NCBI RefSeq assembly: GCF_050750585.1
Contig: NZ_JBOJLM010000001.1
Span: 186,001-250,000 of the forward strand
Source: Salinimicrobium sp050750585
Lineage (GTDB): Bacteria; Bacteroidota; Bacteroidia; Flavobacteriales; Flavobacteriaceae
DNA length: 64,000 nucleotides
Direction of reading: 5' to 3'
This document shows, in pieces, positions 34,994 through 43,691 of this stretch. The position numbers were made by a program, and so were the translations under genes. The notes under the pieces were generated by a model that worked only from the letters and a program-made list of their open reading frames with translations, was not told the DNA's origin and made no database searches. Position 1 is the first letter of the stretch; every line of letters begins with the position of its first letter.

Positions 34994-35695
34994 TTAGTGG
35001 CAGCTGGCTGCAGCATTGACCACAGCTGTTTGTGGTGCAGGAGATACATAAGGGATGCCAAGACCCATACCTCTTATAATAAATAGTGCGCCCATGAGAA
35101 CTACAAAAACCGGAATGAGTTTTTGCACCTTCTTTCTCATTTCCCCACCCAAAAGTCCGCTAAAGTAGACTGCTGTTGTCATTAGCGGGATGGTGCCAAG
35201 CCCAAACAGGAGCATATAAAGGCTTCCTGTAAGCATCTCACCGCCAGCCAGTGCAGCAAAGACAGCCACGTAAACCAGGCCGCAGGGAAGAAGACCATTA
35301 AGAAACCCAATGGTGAAAAAAGTATCGGGTGTTCTCTTTTTAAGGGCGACACCCAATGAAGACTTGATCCTGCCTACAAACCGGAACAACGGCTGTGAGA
35401 AATTTACCTTTTTTAATATACCGGACGGAAGAAGGATAGCCAGGATCATAAGCACGCCTACACCAATAGACAGTTGCTGCTGCATTCCAAAAAGGTCAAA
35501 ACTCTTTCCCAGTAACCCAAACACCAGTCCTATAAGAGCATAGGAAAGCAGGCGCCCAAAGTGATAAAGAAAGATTTGGAGTAGCTTGAGGATCTTATTG
35601 TCGCGAGACAGCGGAAGCATAAAAGCAATAGGCCCACACATCCCAATACAATGGAAACTACCAAGAATACCCAGTATGAAGGCAGAGTAGAGCAT
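34994..35695 (-). CDS. Sulfite exporter TauE/SafE-like membrane protein of the cbb3 cluster
   Basis: 233 residues with about six helices. The N-terminus has HCIGMCGP, a CxxxC motif in a helix, which is characteristic of the DsbD_2/SafE-like proteins found at the end of cbb3 oxidase gene clusters. The NGLLPCGLVY motif is the second conserved cysteine. These proteins are thought to handle copper or redox equivalents for oxidase assembly (family knowledge, mechanism uncertain). The start ATG overlaps the fixH stop at 35695, so it ends the ccoS-to-safE transcript. Confidence 0.82.
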   Translation of the reverse strand: MLYSAFILGILGSFHCIGMCGPIAFMLPLSRDNKILKLLQIFLYHFGRLLSYALIGLVFGLLGKSFDLFGMQQQLSIGVGVLMILAILLPSGILKKVNFSQPLFRFVGRIKSSLGVALKKRTPDTFFTIGFLNGLLPCGLVYVAVFAALAGGEMLTGSLYMLLFGLGTIPLMTTAVYFSGLLGGEMRKKVQKLIPVFVVLMGALFIIRGMGLGIPYVSPAPQTAVVNAAASCH

Positions 35696-36141
35696 TAATA
35701 TAGAATATCCTCTTTAAAATAGAATTTTTCACCCTTGTATTCCCAGTCAATAATTATGTTCCAGCGGCCGTCTATAAAGCGACTATCAGGTACGAGCAAT
35801 TGATGTGAGGACAATGAAAGAGGAATTTCAGAGTCCAGTTGCTTGTTTGACGGCCGGTACAGGAACACATTTCCTTTTATGGATGCAAACTCAAGTTTCT
35901 GGGGAAAGCTTATCACAAGACCTTCCGAAGTTTGTTCGAGCTGTATATTTTCTGAGAGCAGGCTGGCATTTTTTGTCTTATCCAACTGTTCCTGAAATGT
36001 TAGTTCATTTTTGTAGTATTCTTCTACAACCAAATCATGGCTGTAAGCTTTATCTGTGATCATTGTAATCACAAAAAACATTATAAAAGCTATAAAACTA
36101 AATATAGCCAGTACCAGTGATGTGCCCCAGGATATTTTCAT
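35695..36141 (-). CDS. fixH: FixH family protein
   Basis: 148 residues with one N-terminal membrane helix (SLVLAIFSFIAFIMFFVITM) and a periplasmic beta-rich domain. The sequence YSHDLVVEEYYKNELTFQEQ is the typical FixH/CcoH juxta-membrane motif. FixH is needed for maturation or stability of cbb3 oxidase. It follows ccoG by 222 bp, a gap containing a palindrome copy, and overlaps the next gene by a base. Confidence 0.9.
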   Translation of the reverse strand: MKISWGTSLVLAIFSFIAFIMFFVITMITDKAYSHDLVVEEYYKNELTFQEQLDKTKNASLLSENIQLEQTSEGLVISFPQKLEFASIKGNVFLYRPSNKQLDSEIPLSLSSHQLLVPDSRFIDGRWNIIIDWEYKGEKFYFKEDILY

Positions 36142-36251
36142 GATCTTATTTTTTATTTTCAGAAGAATTTCGTCTTTCTGATTTTTTAAATTCTTTTTTG
36201 TTGAACAGTTTTACCGTTCCTAATTTCTTTCCCGTATTCTTTAAATACTCT

Positions 36252-36270
36252 TCAAAAATGGCATTTTTGG
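36252..36270. repeat. 19-bp dispersed palindrome, copy 7 (extended form)
   Basis: TCAAAAATGGCATTTTTGG flanked by AAATACTC on the left and GAAGTATTT on the right, so the symmetry runs for almost 40 bp. It interrupts the cco cluster between fixH and ccoG. Confidence 0.88.
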
Positions 36271-36363
36271 GAAGTATTTTTTTGTTCTTTTTCTGCGGAA
36301 AGCTTCACAATCCTTTATATACAGCTGTTTCTGAAATACTTTTTTTCTTCAGTAGCCGGTTTT

Positions 36364-37782
36364 TTACCTGAAGCTTCTTGGCCCCATAAAATTGGTGCTG
36401 GTGGTTTCTATCAATTTCTCCCCGCTGTAAACACCAATTTCCACCTTGTTTTTTTCATCTTTTAAAAGAGCCTTCGGGATCTCGATAAACAAGGTTCCCT
36501 GTGCAAGCCCGTTTTCGGGTACTATAATCCTGTCATGGGTTACAGATTCAATACTACCCTTGTGCGACATCAGTTTAAAATGTACATCCTCAAAACTGCC
36601 TGTAGTTTTATTGATAAGCTTAAAGGTGTAGACATTACTGATAATATTATTATCGTGAGTCTCGTACAATTGTCCCGGCAGTCTTAAAACTGTGGCTTCA
36701 ACATCTGTCCTTAAGAACAACATGCCCGAGAGAATCCCTACCAATACAAACAGAATGGCAGCATAACCTTTCATCCTGGGGTTAAACCTGAATTTTTCCT
36801 CCTTCTCAATATTCTCTTCAGAATAGAATCCTATCAATCCTCTTGGAAGGTCTACTTTATCCATCATGGCATCACAGGCATCTATACAGGCAGTGCAGTT
36901 GATGCATTCCAGCTGGGTACCATTCCTGATGTCAATTCCTGTAGGGCAAACATTCACGCATTGGGAACAGTCAATACAATCCCCCTTTCCCAGCTGGGCC
37001 CGATCTTCATTTTTCCTGAATTTTGATCGACCCTTAGAACGTTCTCCTCTTTTATGGTCGTAAGCAACAACTACAGATTTTTTATCTAGCAGTACACTCT
37101 GCAATCTACCATAAGGGCAGGCAATGGTGCACACCTGTTCTCTAAACCATGAAAAAATAAAGTAGAAAACCCCGGTGAAGATCAAAAGAGCTATAAAGGT
37201 GCTCAGGTTCTGGAATGGCCCTTCTGTAATATATCTCAGCAGTCTTTTGCTCCCCACGAGATATGCCAGGAAAACATTGGCAATACCGAATGATATGAGG
37301 AAGAACAGGAACCATTTAAAACCTTTCTTTCTTATTTTATCTGCATTCCATTCCTGCTTGTCCAGCCTCATCTGGGCACCACGGTCTCCTTCTATCCAGT
37401 ACTCGATTTTTCGGAATACCATTTCCATGAATATCGTCTGGGGGCAAATCCAGCCGCAAAAGATCCTTCCAAATGCCGAAGTAAAAAGCGTGATGAACAT
37501 TACTGCAATGATCATTGCAGTAACCCCGAGGTAAAAATCCTGGGGCCAGAATGGCTGCCCGAAAATGAAAAATTCCCTTTCCAGCACATTGAACATCATG
37601 AACTGGTTGCCATTAATATGTATAAACGGCGAAGCAATAAGAAAAAGGAGCAGGAGCCAGGTTAGGTGTGTACGATACCTATAGAACCTTCCTTCAGGTT
37701 TTTTGGGGTAAACCCAGGAGCGCTTACCTTCGGCATTCATTGTGCCTATTCTATCCCTAAAGTTATCTTCTTCTCTTTCCAC
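36364..37782 (-). CDS. ccoG: cbb3 oxidase accessory protein CcoG (FixG)
   Basis: 472 residues. Several N-terminal helices, including VTAMIIAVMFITLFTSAF, are followed by CGWICPQTIFMEM and two ferredoxin-type clusters: CIDCSQCVNVCPTGIDIRNG and CINCTACIDACDAMM. The C-terminal periplasmic part is an Ig-like domain ending TSTNFMGPRSFR. CcoG reduces copper for insertion into cbb3 oxidase (family knowledge). It starts 28 bp after ccoP. Confidence 0.95.
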   Translation of the reverse strand: MEREEDNFRDRIGTMNAEGKRSWVYPKKPEGRFYRYRTHLTWLLLLFLIASPFIHINGNQFMMFNVLEREFFIFGQPFWPQDFYLGVTAMIIAVMFITLFTSAFGRIFCGWICPQTIFMEMVFRKIEYWIEGDRGAQMRLDKQEWNADKIRKKGFKWFLFFLISFGIANVFLAYLVGSKRLLRYITEGPFQNLSTFIALLIFTGVFYFIFSWFREQVCTIACPYGRLQSVLLDKKSVVVAYDHKRGERSKGRSKFRKNEDRAQLGKGDCIDCSQCVNVCPTGIDIRNGTQLECINCTACIDACDAMMDKVDLPRGLIGFYSEENIEKEEKFRFNPRMKGYAAILFVLVGILSGMLFLRTDVEATVLRLPGQLYETHDNNIISNVYTFKLINKTTGSFEDVHFKLMSHKGSIESVTHDRIIVPENGLAQGTLFIEIPKALLKDEKNKVEIGVYSGEKLIETTSTNFMGPRSFR

Positions 37783-37809
37783 TTCCTGCTTCCTTTTCTT
37801 AATTCAATT

Positions 37810-38682
37810 CTATTCTGTCCAGATATCTCCTTCGGAATCTTTGGGGTTGGCTGGAGAGGTTCCCTGGAGGCTAAGTACATAACTTGCTACCTGTTGGATC
37901 TCTGCCGGTTTGAGCGAAGATTTCCACGCAATCATCCCTTTACCTGCACGTCCACCTTCACTAACTGTGTGGAAGACGTTTTTGATACCTCCGCCAAGAA
38001 TCCAGTGTTCGTCGGTAAGGTTAGGTCCTATTCCACCACCTCCGTCGGGAGCGTGGCAGGCCATACAGTTGGTTTGGTAAATTGTCTCGCCCTTTTTTAA
38101 ATCGGCAGCTTCGGTAAGGAGAACCACGTTTTCGGCATTAACAAGATCGGGGGCTGTCTTTTTGTATTCTTCAACTTGAATTTTTGCAGCCAGCATTTCC
38201 TTTTCAAATTCGGCTACCTGGTTTTCTCCATCCCACAGGTGGTAATATGCGAGATAACCTGCAGCAAAAACTATAGAGGCGTAAAAGGAGTAGAGCCACC
38301 ATGGCGGGAGCTTGTTGTCCAGTTCTTTAATTCCGTCGTAGTTGTGGTCCAGCTCCAGCTCCTTTTCTTCAGAAATTGGGCGTGTACCGGCAAGTTTACG
38401 GTAGATCCTTTTTAAGTCATACTTTTTGATTCGCTCCTGTTGAGCTCTCATGTATCGCTCTTTAGCTTCAGGGGTAAGCGCCTGAAACATGACATTTTCA
38501 ATTGCATTAAGAATGGCTTCCGCAGCAATAAGGAATAACAGGATAACCACCAGCACGGCCGATAGCAGTGGAAATTCAATAAAAGCATAATTATCACCTG
38601 AGTCTATAAAGTATTCTAGAACTCCTACAATGAGGAGAAAGAAAACGGGGATTCTTATCCAGGCTGGGATGGATTGTCTCAT
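37810..38682 (-). CDS. ccoP: cbb3 oxidase subunit III, cytochrome c (CcoP)
   Basis: 290 residues. Two or three helices at the N-terminus (IPVFFLLIVGVLEYFI, LSAVLVVILLFLIAAEAIL) and another at ~130 precede one cytochrome c domain, with TNCMACHAPDGGGGIGPNL (CxxCH) and the axial Met near GMIAWK. Proteobacterial CcoP has two haems, whereas only one CxxCH is present here, the usual Bacteroidota form. The gene overlaps ccoQ by four bases. It feeds electrons to the CcoNO core. Confidence 0.94.
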   Translation of the reverse strand: MRQSIPAWIRIPVFFLLIVGVLEYFIDSGDNYAFIEFPLLSAVLVVILLFLIAAEAILNAIENVMFQALTPEAKERYMRAQQERIKKYDLKRIYRKLAGTRPISEEKELELDHNYDGIKELDNKLPPWWLYSFYASIVFAAGYLAYYHLWDGENQVAEFEKEMLAAKIQVEEYKKTAPDLVNAENVVLLTEAADLKKGETIYQTNCMACHAPDGGGGIGPNLTDEHWILGGGIKNVFHTVSEGGRAGKGMIAWKSSLKPAEIQQVASYVLSLQGTSPANPKDSEGDIWTE

Positions 38683-38864
38683 AGGTTCTGGTCGTTATCT
38701 GTTTCTAATGGTATTTGTTCTACAGTATGGATGTAGTCTTTTTTTGCGGTGAAGACCCACCAAAAAAGTGCTACAAAAAAGATGAAGAAAATAAGCAGGG
38801 AAATAATTGGATAGATCTCTATCCCTGCAATGCTCTCCATATGTCCTTTTATAAATTTTAGCAT
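38679..38864 (-). CDS. ccoQ: CcoQ-like small subunit
   Basis: 61 residues with one helix (IISLLIFFIFFVALFWWVFT) and a charged tail. Position between ccoNO and ccoP, length and single-helix form match CcoQ/FixQ, which stabilises the oxidase. The four-base overlap with ccoP implies coupling. The similarity itself is weak because the family is very variable, so the call rests mainly on context. Confidence 0.85.
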   Translation of the reverse strand: MLKFIKGHMESIAGIEIYPIISLLIFFIFFVALFWWVFTAKKDYIHTVEQIPLETDNDQNL

Positions 38865-38869
38865 GACAG

Positions 38870-41062
38870 TTAGTTTGTTGAAGTTGTTGAATTCACCACT
38901 TTAATATCTGTTCCCAATCGCTGTATATAGGCGATAAGGGCCACGATCTCTCTATCTTTCATCTCAATAAATTCCAGTCCGTTCTCTTCAGCATATTTTT
39001 TGTCGGCCTCGTATGTGGCAACAAAATCGGGGTCGCTGTAAAGGTTTTGTTGAATGCTGGTAGCCTGCTCTTCCATATGAGCCTGGGCGTTTGCTATCTC
39101 GGCTTCGGTATAGGGAACTCCAAGTTGTACCATCGCTTCCATTTTAGCTTCGGTTTCAGAGCGGTTATGTTTGCTGGTGATCAACCATTTGTAACCGGGC
39201 ATGATAGAACCAGATGAGGTACTTTGTGGGTCATACATGTGGTTAAAGTGCCAGTTATCTGAATACTTGCCTCCAACTCTCATAAGATCCGGGCCTGTAC
39301 GCTTACTTCCCCATAAGAACGGGTGGTCATATACATATTCCCCGGCCTTTGAGAATTCGCCGTAGCGTTCTACCTCACTTCTAAAAGGGCGAATCATTTG
39401 CGAGTGGCATGATACACAACCTTCTCTTATATAGATATCCCTTCCTTCAAGCTCCAGTGGCGTGTAAGGCTTAACACTGGTAATTGTGGGGATATTTGAT
39501 TTTACTAGCAGAGTGGGTACAATTTGAATAATACCTCCTATAAGAATCGCAATAGTAGCTAAAACTGTAAGTTGCACCGGCTTGCGCTCCAACCAGGTGT
39601 GGAAGCCTTCTCCCACAAGTCTTCTATTGCTGATCTTTTGTAGTGGTGCTGCTTCAGCCAGCTCATCGGTTACTTCACTACCGCTTCTAATGGTTTTGTA
39701 AACATTGTACAACAGGATGAACATTCCGAAGATGTACATACTACCTCCAATGGCCCTAAACCAGTACATAGGCATGATTTCGGTCACGGTTTCTAGGAAG
39801 TTTCCGTAGACAAGGGTGCCATCGGGGTTAAATTGTTTCCACATTGAAGCCTGTACAAAACCTGCAACGTACATTGGCAGTGCGTAAAGGATAATACCCA
39901 AGGTACCTGTCCAGAAGTGGGCGTTGGCAAGTTTAATAGAGTATAATTTGGTCTTGAACATTCTTGGAACCAGCCAGTACACCATACCAAAGGTTAAGAA
40001 ACCGTTCCATGCAAGAGCCCCTACGTGTACGTGTGCAATTACCCAGTCACTAAAGTGGGCAATGGCATTTACGTTCTTAAGAGAGAGCATTGGGCCTTCA
40101 AAAGTGGCCATCCCGTACCCGGTGATCGCAACCACCATGAATTTTAAAACAGGATCTGTCTTAACTTTGTCCCAGGCTCCACGCAGGGTTAGAAGTCCGT
40201 TGATCATACCACCCCATGATGGCATTAACAGCATTACAGAAAAAGCAACACCCAGGTTTTGAGCCCAATCGGGTAATGATGAATATAATAAGTGGTGTGG
40301 GCCGGCCCAGATGTAAATAAAAATTAAGGACCAGAAGTGGATTATAGATAATTTATAGGAGTACACGGGGCGGTTTGCAGCTTTGGGTACAAAGTAGTAC
40401 ATGAGCCCCAGGAATGGTGTAGTAAGGAAAAATGCCACCGCATTGTGCCCGTACCACCACTGTACCAGTGCATCCTGCACTCCTGCATATACCGAGTAGC
40501 TTTTAAACAAACCAACAGGAATTGCAAGGCTGTTGAAGATATGAAGTACGGCAACGGTAACAAAGGTTGCGATGTAGAACCAGATGGCTACATATAAATG
40601 TCTTTGTCTTCTTTTGAAGATCGTGGCGATAAGGTTCCATCCAAAAACAACCCATACAACAGCAATAGCAATGTCAAAAGGCCACTCCAGTTCGGCGTAT
40701 TCTTTAGAACTTGTAAAGCCCAGGGGCAGTGTAATGGCAGCTCCAATAAGGATTAATTGCCAGCCCCAAAAGTTGATACTGCTTAAGATGTCACTATACA
40801 TCCTGGCTTTGAGCAACCGCTGGGTTGAGTAGTATACCCCGGCAAAAATAGCGTTCCCCACAAATGCGAAGATCACCGCGTTGGTGTGTAATGGGCGCAG
40901 GCGTCCAAAACTCAACCAGGAAATTCCGTCGGTTAAATTGGGGAAAAGGAATAAAAAGGCCAAAAGAAGCCCGACTGACATTCCTATGACTCCCCAAAAA
41001 AGGGTGGCATAAAGGAACTTTTTTACGATTTTGTTGTCGTAGTAGAACTGTTGCAATTCCAT
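38870..41062 (-). CDS. ccoN: cbb3 oxidase subunit I/II fusion (CcoNO)
   Basis: 730 residues. Residues ~1-480 are the 12-helix CcoN catalytic subunit; copper and haem ligands lie in WWYGHNAVAFFLTTPFL, GPHHLLYSSLPDW and VHVGALAWNGF. After a helix at ~500 comes CcoO, a membrane-anchored cytochrome c domain with REGCVSCHSQMIRPFRSEVE and SGSIMPGYKWL (axial Met). In proteobacteria these are two genes; the fusion is typical of Bacteroidota. It is the terminal oxidase core for growth at low oxygen. Confidence 0.96.
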   Translation of the reverse strand: MELQQFYYDNKIVKKFLYATLFWGVIGMSVGLLLAFLFLFPNLTDGISWLSFGRLRPLHTNAVIFAFVGNAIFAGVYYSTQRLLKARMYSDILSSINFWGWQLILIGAAITLPLGFTSSKEYAELEWPFDIAIAVVWVVFGWNLIATIFKRRQRHLYVAIWFYIATFVTVAVLHIFNSLAIPVGLFKSYSVYAGVQDALVQWWYGHNAVAFFLTTPFLGLMYYFVPKAANRPVYSYKLSIIHFWSLIFIYIWAGPHHLLYSSLPDWAQNLGVAFSVMLLMPSWGGMINGLLTLRGAWDKVKTDPVLKFMVVAITGYGMATFEGPMLSLKNVNAIAHFSDWVIAHVHVGALAWNGFLTFGMVYWLVPRMFKTKLYSIKLANAHFWTGTLGIILYALPMYVAGFVQASMWKQFNPDGTLVYGNFLETVTEIMPMYWFRAIGGSMYIFGMFILLYNVYKTIRSGSEVTDELAEAAPLQKISNRRLVGEGFHTWLERKPVQLTVLATIAILIGGIIQIVPTLLVKSNIPTITSVKPYTPLELEGRDIYIREGCVSCHSQMIRPFRSEVERYGEFSKAGEYVYDHPFLWGSKRTGPDLMRVGGKYSDNWHFNHMYDPQSTSSGSIMPGYKWLITSKHNRSETEAKMEAMVQLGVPYTEAEIANAQAHMEEQATSIQQNLYSDPDFVATYEADKKYAEENGLEFIEMKDREIVALIAYIQRLGTDIKVVNSTTSTN

Positions 41063-41066
41063 TCTT

Positions 41067-41255
41067 TTAATTGTCTTGATTAATTTTACTCGATTTTGTT
41101 GATTTCTCTTTTACAAGCTCATCCTCAAAAAGAATACGCACCGATGGGGTATAGTCATCGTCGAACTGGCCGTTACGCACAGCCACTATAAAAACAATGA
41201 AAAACAATACCGCTACAATAATGCTTATTGTAAGGAGTAAATAGATGACGCTCAT
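41067..41255 (-). CDS. ccoS: cbb3 oxidase assembly protein CcoS
   Basis: 62 residues with one N-terminal helix (VIYLLLTISIIVAVLFFIVFI) followed by NGQFDDDYTPSVRILFED. The helix plus FDD.xTP is the CcoS signature, a small protein required for fitting haem and copper into CcoN. It is the first gene of the cco transcript, 4 bp before ccoNO, just downstream of Crp/Fnr site 3. Confidence 0.94.
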   Translation of the reverse strand: MSVIYLLLTISIIVAVLFFIVFIVAVRNGQFDDDYTPSVRILFEDELVKEKSTKSSKINQDN

Positions 41256-41273
41256 ACCTATTTATATATCAGG

Positions 41274-41316
41274 CAAAACTACAAGCATTGTTAGTTTGTA
41301 AATATGATTTCGGTCA
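41274..41316 (-). promoter_or_regulatory. Class II Crp/Fnr promoter of the cco operon (site 3)
   Basis: TGATTTCGGTCA at 41305-41316, and on the minus strand TAGTTTTG (41274-41281), an exact TAnnTTTG -7 element. The site centre is 41310.5, 36.5 bp from the last base of the -7 element. The ccoS start is 19 bp downstream of the -7 element. Confidence 0.8.
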
Positions 41317-41357
41317 GGTTTCATCAGAAATATATTTGTAAAAAATTCAGACATATA

Positions 41358-41400
41358 TGATTAGGCTCATATAAAAGAGAGAGCTTAAATCGGACATTTG
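41358..41400 (+). promoter_or_regulatory. Class II Crp/Fnr promoter of the nirK operon (site 4)
   Basis: TGATTAGGCTCA at 41358-41369 lies inside ATATGATTAGGCTCATAT. The plus-strand -7 element is GACATTTG (41393-41400). The site centre (41363.5) is again 36.5 bp away. It stands back to back with site 3, 53 bp centre to centre, so one intergenic region controls both divergent operons. Confidence 0.8.
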
Positions 41401-41431
41401 TATCTGAAATTAATATTAAACACATCTGATC

Positions 41432-42883
41432 ATGAAAAATTTCAAACATTCAAAAAAGAAACTTGTATACGTTTTCTTTCTTGCAGCCCTTGTAGTAGGG
41501 GTGTTCACTTCCTGCGATAAAGCAGTTGCAGCTAAAGAAAACCCTGAACTAATGAAAGTATATGGAGAGAGCGAAGCCGAAATGACTGCTCCTCCAATGG
41601 TGCCAAGACCTGTTGGAAAAAGAGCTGCTACCAAACTCATAGTTAATATGGAAGTAGTAGAAAAAGAAATGGAGATGAGTGACGGAGTAAGTTATGTGTA
41701 CTGGACTTTTGACGGTACAGTTCCCGGAAGCTTTATTCGTACCCGCGTTGGAGATGAAGTTGAATTCCACTTAAAAAACCACCCAGATAGTAAATTGCCA
41801 CACAATATTGACCTGCACGCAGTAACAGGGCCTGGTGGTGGAGCCGAGTCTTCTTTTGTAGCTCCAGGCCACGAAGCTGTATTTACTTTTAAAACCATGA
41901 ATCCTGGTTTATATGTATACCACTGTGCTACTGCTCCTGTTGGGATGCACATCGCAAATGGTATGTATGGTCTTATTCTTGTTGAACCAGAAGGGGGTCT
42001 TGAGCCGGTTGATAAAGAATACTACGTTATGCAGGGGGATTTCTACACCGAAGGTGAGAATGGCGAAAGAGGCCTGCAGGCTTTCAGCATGCAGAAAGCA
42101 GTTGATGAAGATGCAGATTATGTAGTATTCAATGGTAAAGTTGGTGGCCTTACAGGAGACAACGCCTTAACTGCAAAAGTTGGTGAAACCGTACGTCTCT
42201 TTGTAGGTAACGGTGGCCCTAACCTGGTATCTTCCTTCCACGTGATTGGAGAGATCTTCGACAAAGTTTATGTTGAAGGTGGATCTTTGATCAACGAGAA
42301 TATTCAAACTACTCTTATCCCTGCCGGTGGTGCCGCTATTGTAGAATTCAAAGTTGAGGTACCCGGAAACCTTGTATTGGTTGACCACTCTATATTTCGT
42401 GCTTTCAACAAAGGAGCCCTGGGTATTCTTAAAGTTGAAGGAGAAGAGAATAAAAAAGTCTATGGTGGTAAAATCGAAGAGAAAGTTTACAACCCCGGAG
42501 TTTCTGCTGCCGAAGTTACCGAAGAAGAAACTGAAGATGCACCTGTAGCCAATACTTCTTTAGCCGAAAAAATGGAAAGGGGAAAACAAATCTACACCCA
42601 AAACTGCCTTGCCTGCCACCAGGCTACCGGTAATGGGATTCCAAATGCTTTCCCTCCCCTTGCAGGTTCAGATTATCTAAATGCCGATGTTCATCGCGCC
42701 ATTGAAGTAGTGAAGTTTGGTCTTACCGGTGAAATTGAAGTGAATGGAAATGTGTACAACAGTGCAATGCCAAAGCAAAACATTTCAGATGAGGATGTTG
42801 CAAATGTGCTGACTTATGTTTATAATAACTGGGGCAACAACAAAACTGAAGTGACTGCCGAGATGGTGAAGAAAGCGAAGTAA
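41432..42883 (+). CDS. nirK: Copper nitrite reductase with C-terminal cytochrome c
   Basis: 483 residues. A lipobox (VFTSC, Cys28) suggests an anchored lipoprotein. Two cupredoxin domains follow with the NirK ligands: H124 and H129 in PHNIDLHA with the active-site D127, H164-C165 in YHCATAPVGMH with H173 and M178. VDHSIFRAF provides the third type 2 histidine. The closest form is the AniA-type (HCATAPVGMHIANGMYG). Residues ~380-475 are a cytochrome c (NCLACHQATGNGIPNAFPPL, CxxCH at 392-396), so the enzyme carries its own electron-input domain. It reduces nitrite to nitric oxide in the periplasm. Confidence 0.95.
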   Translation: MKNFKHSKKKLVYVFFLAALVVGVFTSCDKAVAAKENPELMKVYGESEAEMTAPPMVPRPVGKRAATKLIVNMEVVEKEMEMSDGVSYVYWTFDGTVPGSFIRTRVGDEVEFHLKNHPDSKLPHNIDLHAVTGPGGGAESSFVAPGHEAVFTFKTMNPGLYVYHCATAPVGMHIANGMYGLILVEPEGGLEPVDKEYYVMQGDFYTEGENGERGLQAFSMQKAVDEDADYVVFNGKVGGLTGDNALTAKVGETVRLFVGNGGPNLVSSFHVIGEIFDKVYVEGGSLINENIQTTLIPAGGAAIVEFKVEVPGNLVLVDHSIFRAFNKGALGILKVEGEENKKVYGGKIEEKVYNPGVSAAEVTEEETEDAPVANTSLAEKMERGKQIYTQNCLACHQATGNGIPNAFPPLAGSDYLNADVHRAIEVVKFGLTGEIEVNGNVYNSAMPKQNISDEDVANVLTYVYNNWGNNKTEVTAEMVKKAK

Positions 42884-42911
42884 TTAGCAGCTAACTATAA
42901 AATTTAAAGAA

Positions 42912-43691
42912 ATGAAAACCTTAACCAGATTGGCAATATGCATCGCGATAATGATCCAGGGCCAGGCCTATAGCCAGTCTGGTTCAATGGTCGAAATCCG
43001 CGGCGGGGAGTTTATTCCTCTCTACGGAACAAAAACCGAAGTTCCTGTTGGCGATTTCCTGATGGATGTCTATCCCGTGACCAATGCCGAATTCTTAGAG
43101 TTTGTAGAGCAAAATCCGAGATGGAGGAAGTCAGAGGTAAAACAACTGTTTGCCGATGAGAACTACCTGCGCAGCTGGAAAAATGATTTGGCTTTTGGCA
43201 GTGAAGACCTGCCCAATTCCCCGGTGACAAATGTCTCCTGGTTTGCCGCAAAGAACTATTGCGAGTGCCAGGGCAAAAGGTTGCCTACAGTAGATGAGTG
43301 GGAATATGTGGCCATGGCAAACGAGACCAGCCCCGATGCCCGTTCCGAGAAATCTTATAACCAATACATCTTAAGCTGGTATGAAACGCCCACCACTTTT
43401 AAAAATACGGTAGGCAATACCTTTAAGAACTATTGGGGAGTGTATGATCTTCACGGCCTGGTTTGGGAATGGACTTCCGACTTTAATTCGGTGATGATTG
43501 GAGGGGAATCCCGGCAAGACAGCACAGGTGATAACAACCTATTTTGCGGGGCGGCCGCAGTTGGTGCCACAGATCTTATGAACTATGCAGCCTTTATGCG
43601 CTATGCCTTCCGCGGAAGCGTAAAAGCAAGATATGCTGTAAAGAACCTCGGCTTTAGATGCGTCCGGGATATTGAAAAAACAAATTTATGA
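42912..43691 (+). CDS. NirV-like formylglycine-generating-enzyme-fold protein
   Basis: 259 residues with signal peptide (LAICIAIMIQGQAYS). The fold is that of FGE-sulfatase (SUMF1) proteins: MVEIRGGEFIPL, VGDFLMDVYPVTNAEFLEFV, VTNVSWFAAKNYCECQGKRLPTVDEWEYVA in part, and LGFRCVRD at the end. NirV, the partner of NirK in many denitrifiers, belongs to this fold, and the position directly after nirK (28 bp) points there. Its function is not established, and no catalytic Cys pair of true FGE was confirmed. Confidence 0.85.
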   Translation: MKTLTRLAICIAIMIQGQAYSQSGSMVEIRGGEFIPLYGTKTEVPVGDFLMDVYPVTNAEFLEFVEQNPRWRKSEVKQLFADENYLRSWKNDLAFGSEDLPNSPVTNVSWFAAKNYCECQGKRLPTVDEWEYVAMANETSPDARSEKSYNQYILSWYETPTTFKNTVGNTFKNYWGVYDLHGLVWEWTSDFNSVMIGGESRQDSTGDNNLFCGAAAVGATDLMNYAAFMRYAFRGSVKARYAVKNLGFRCVRDIEKTNL

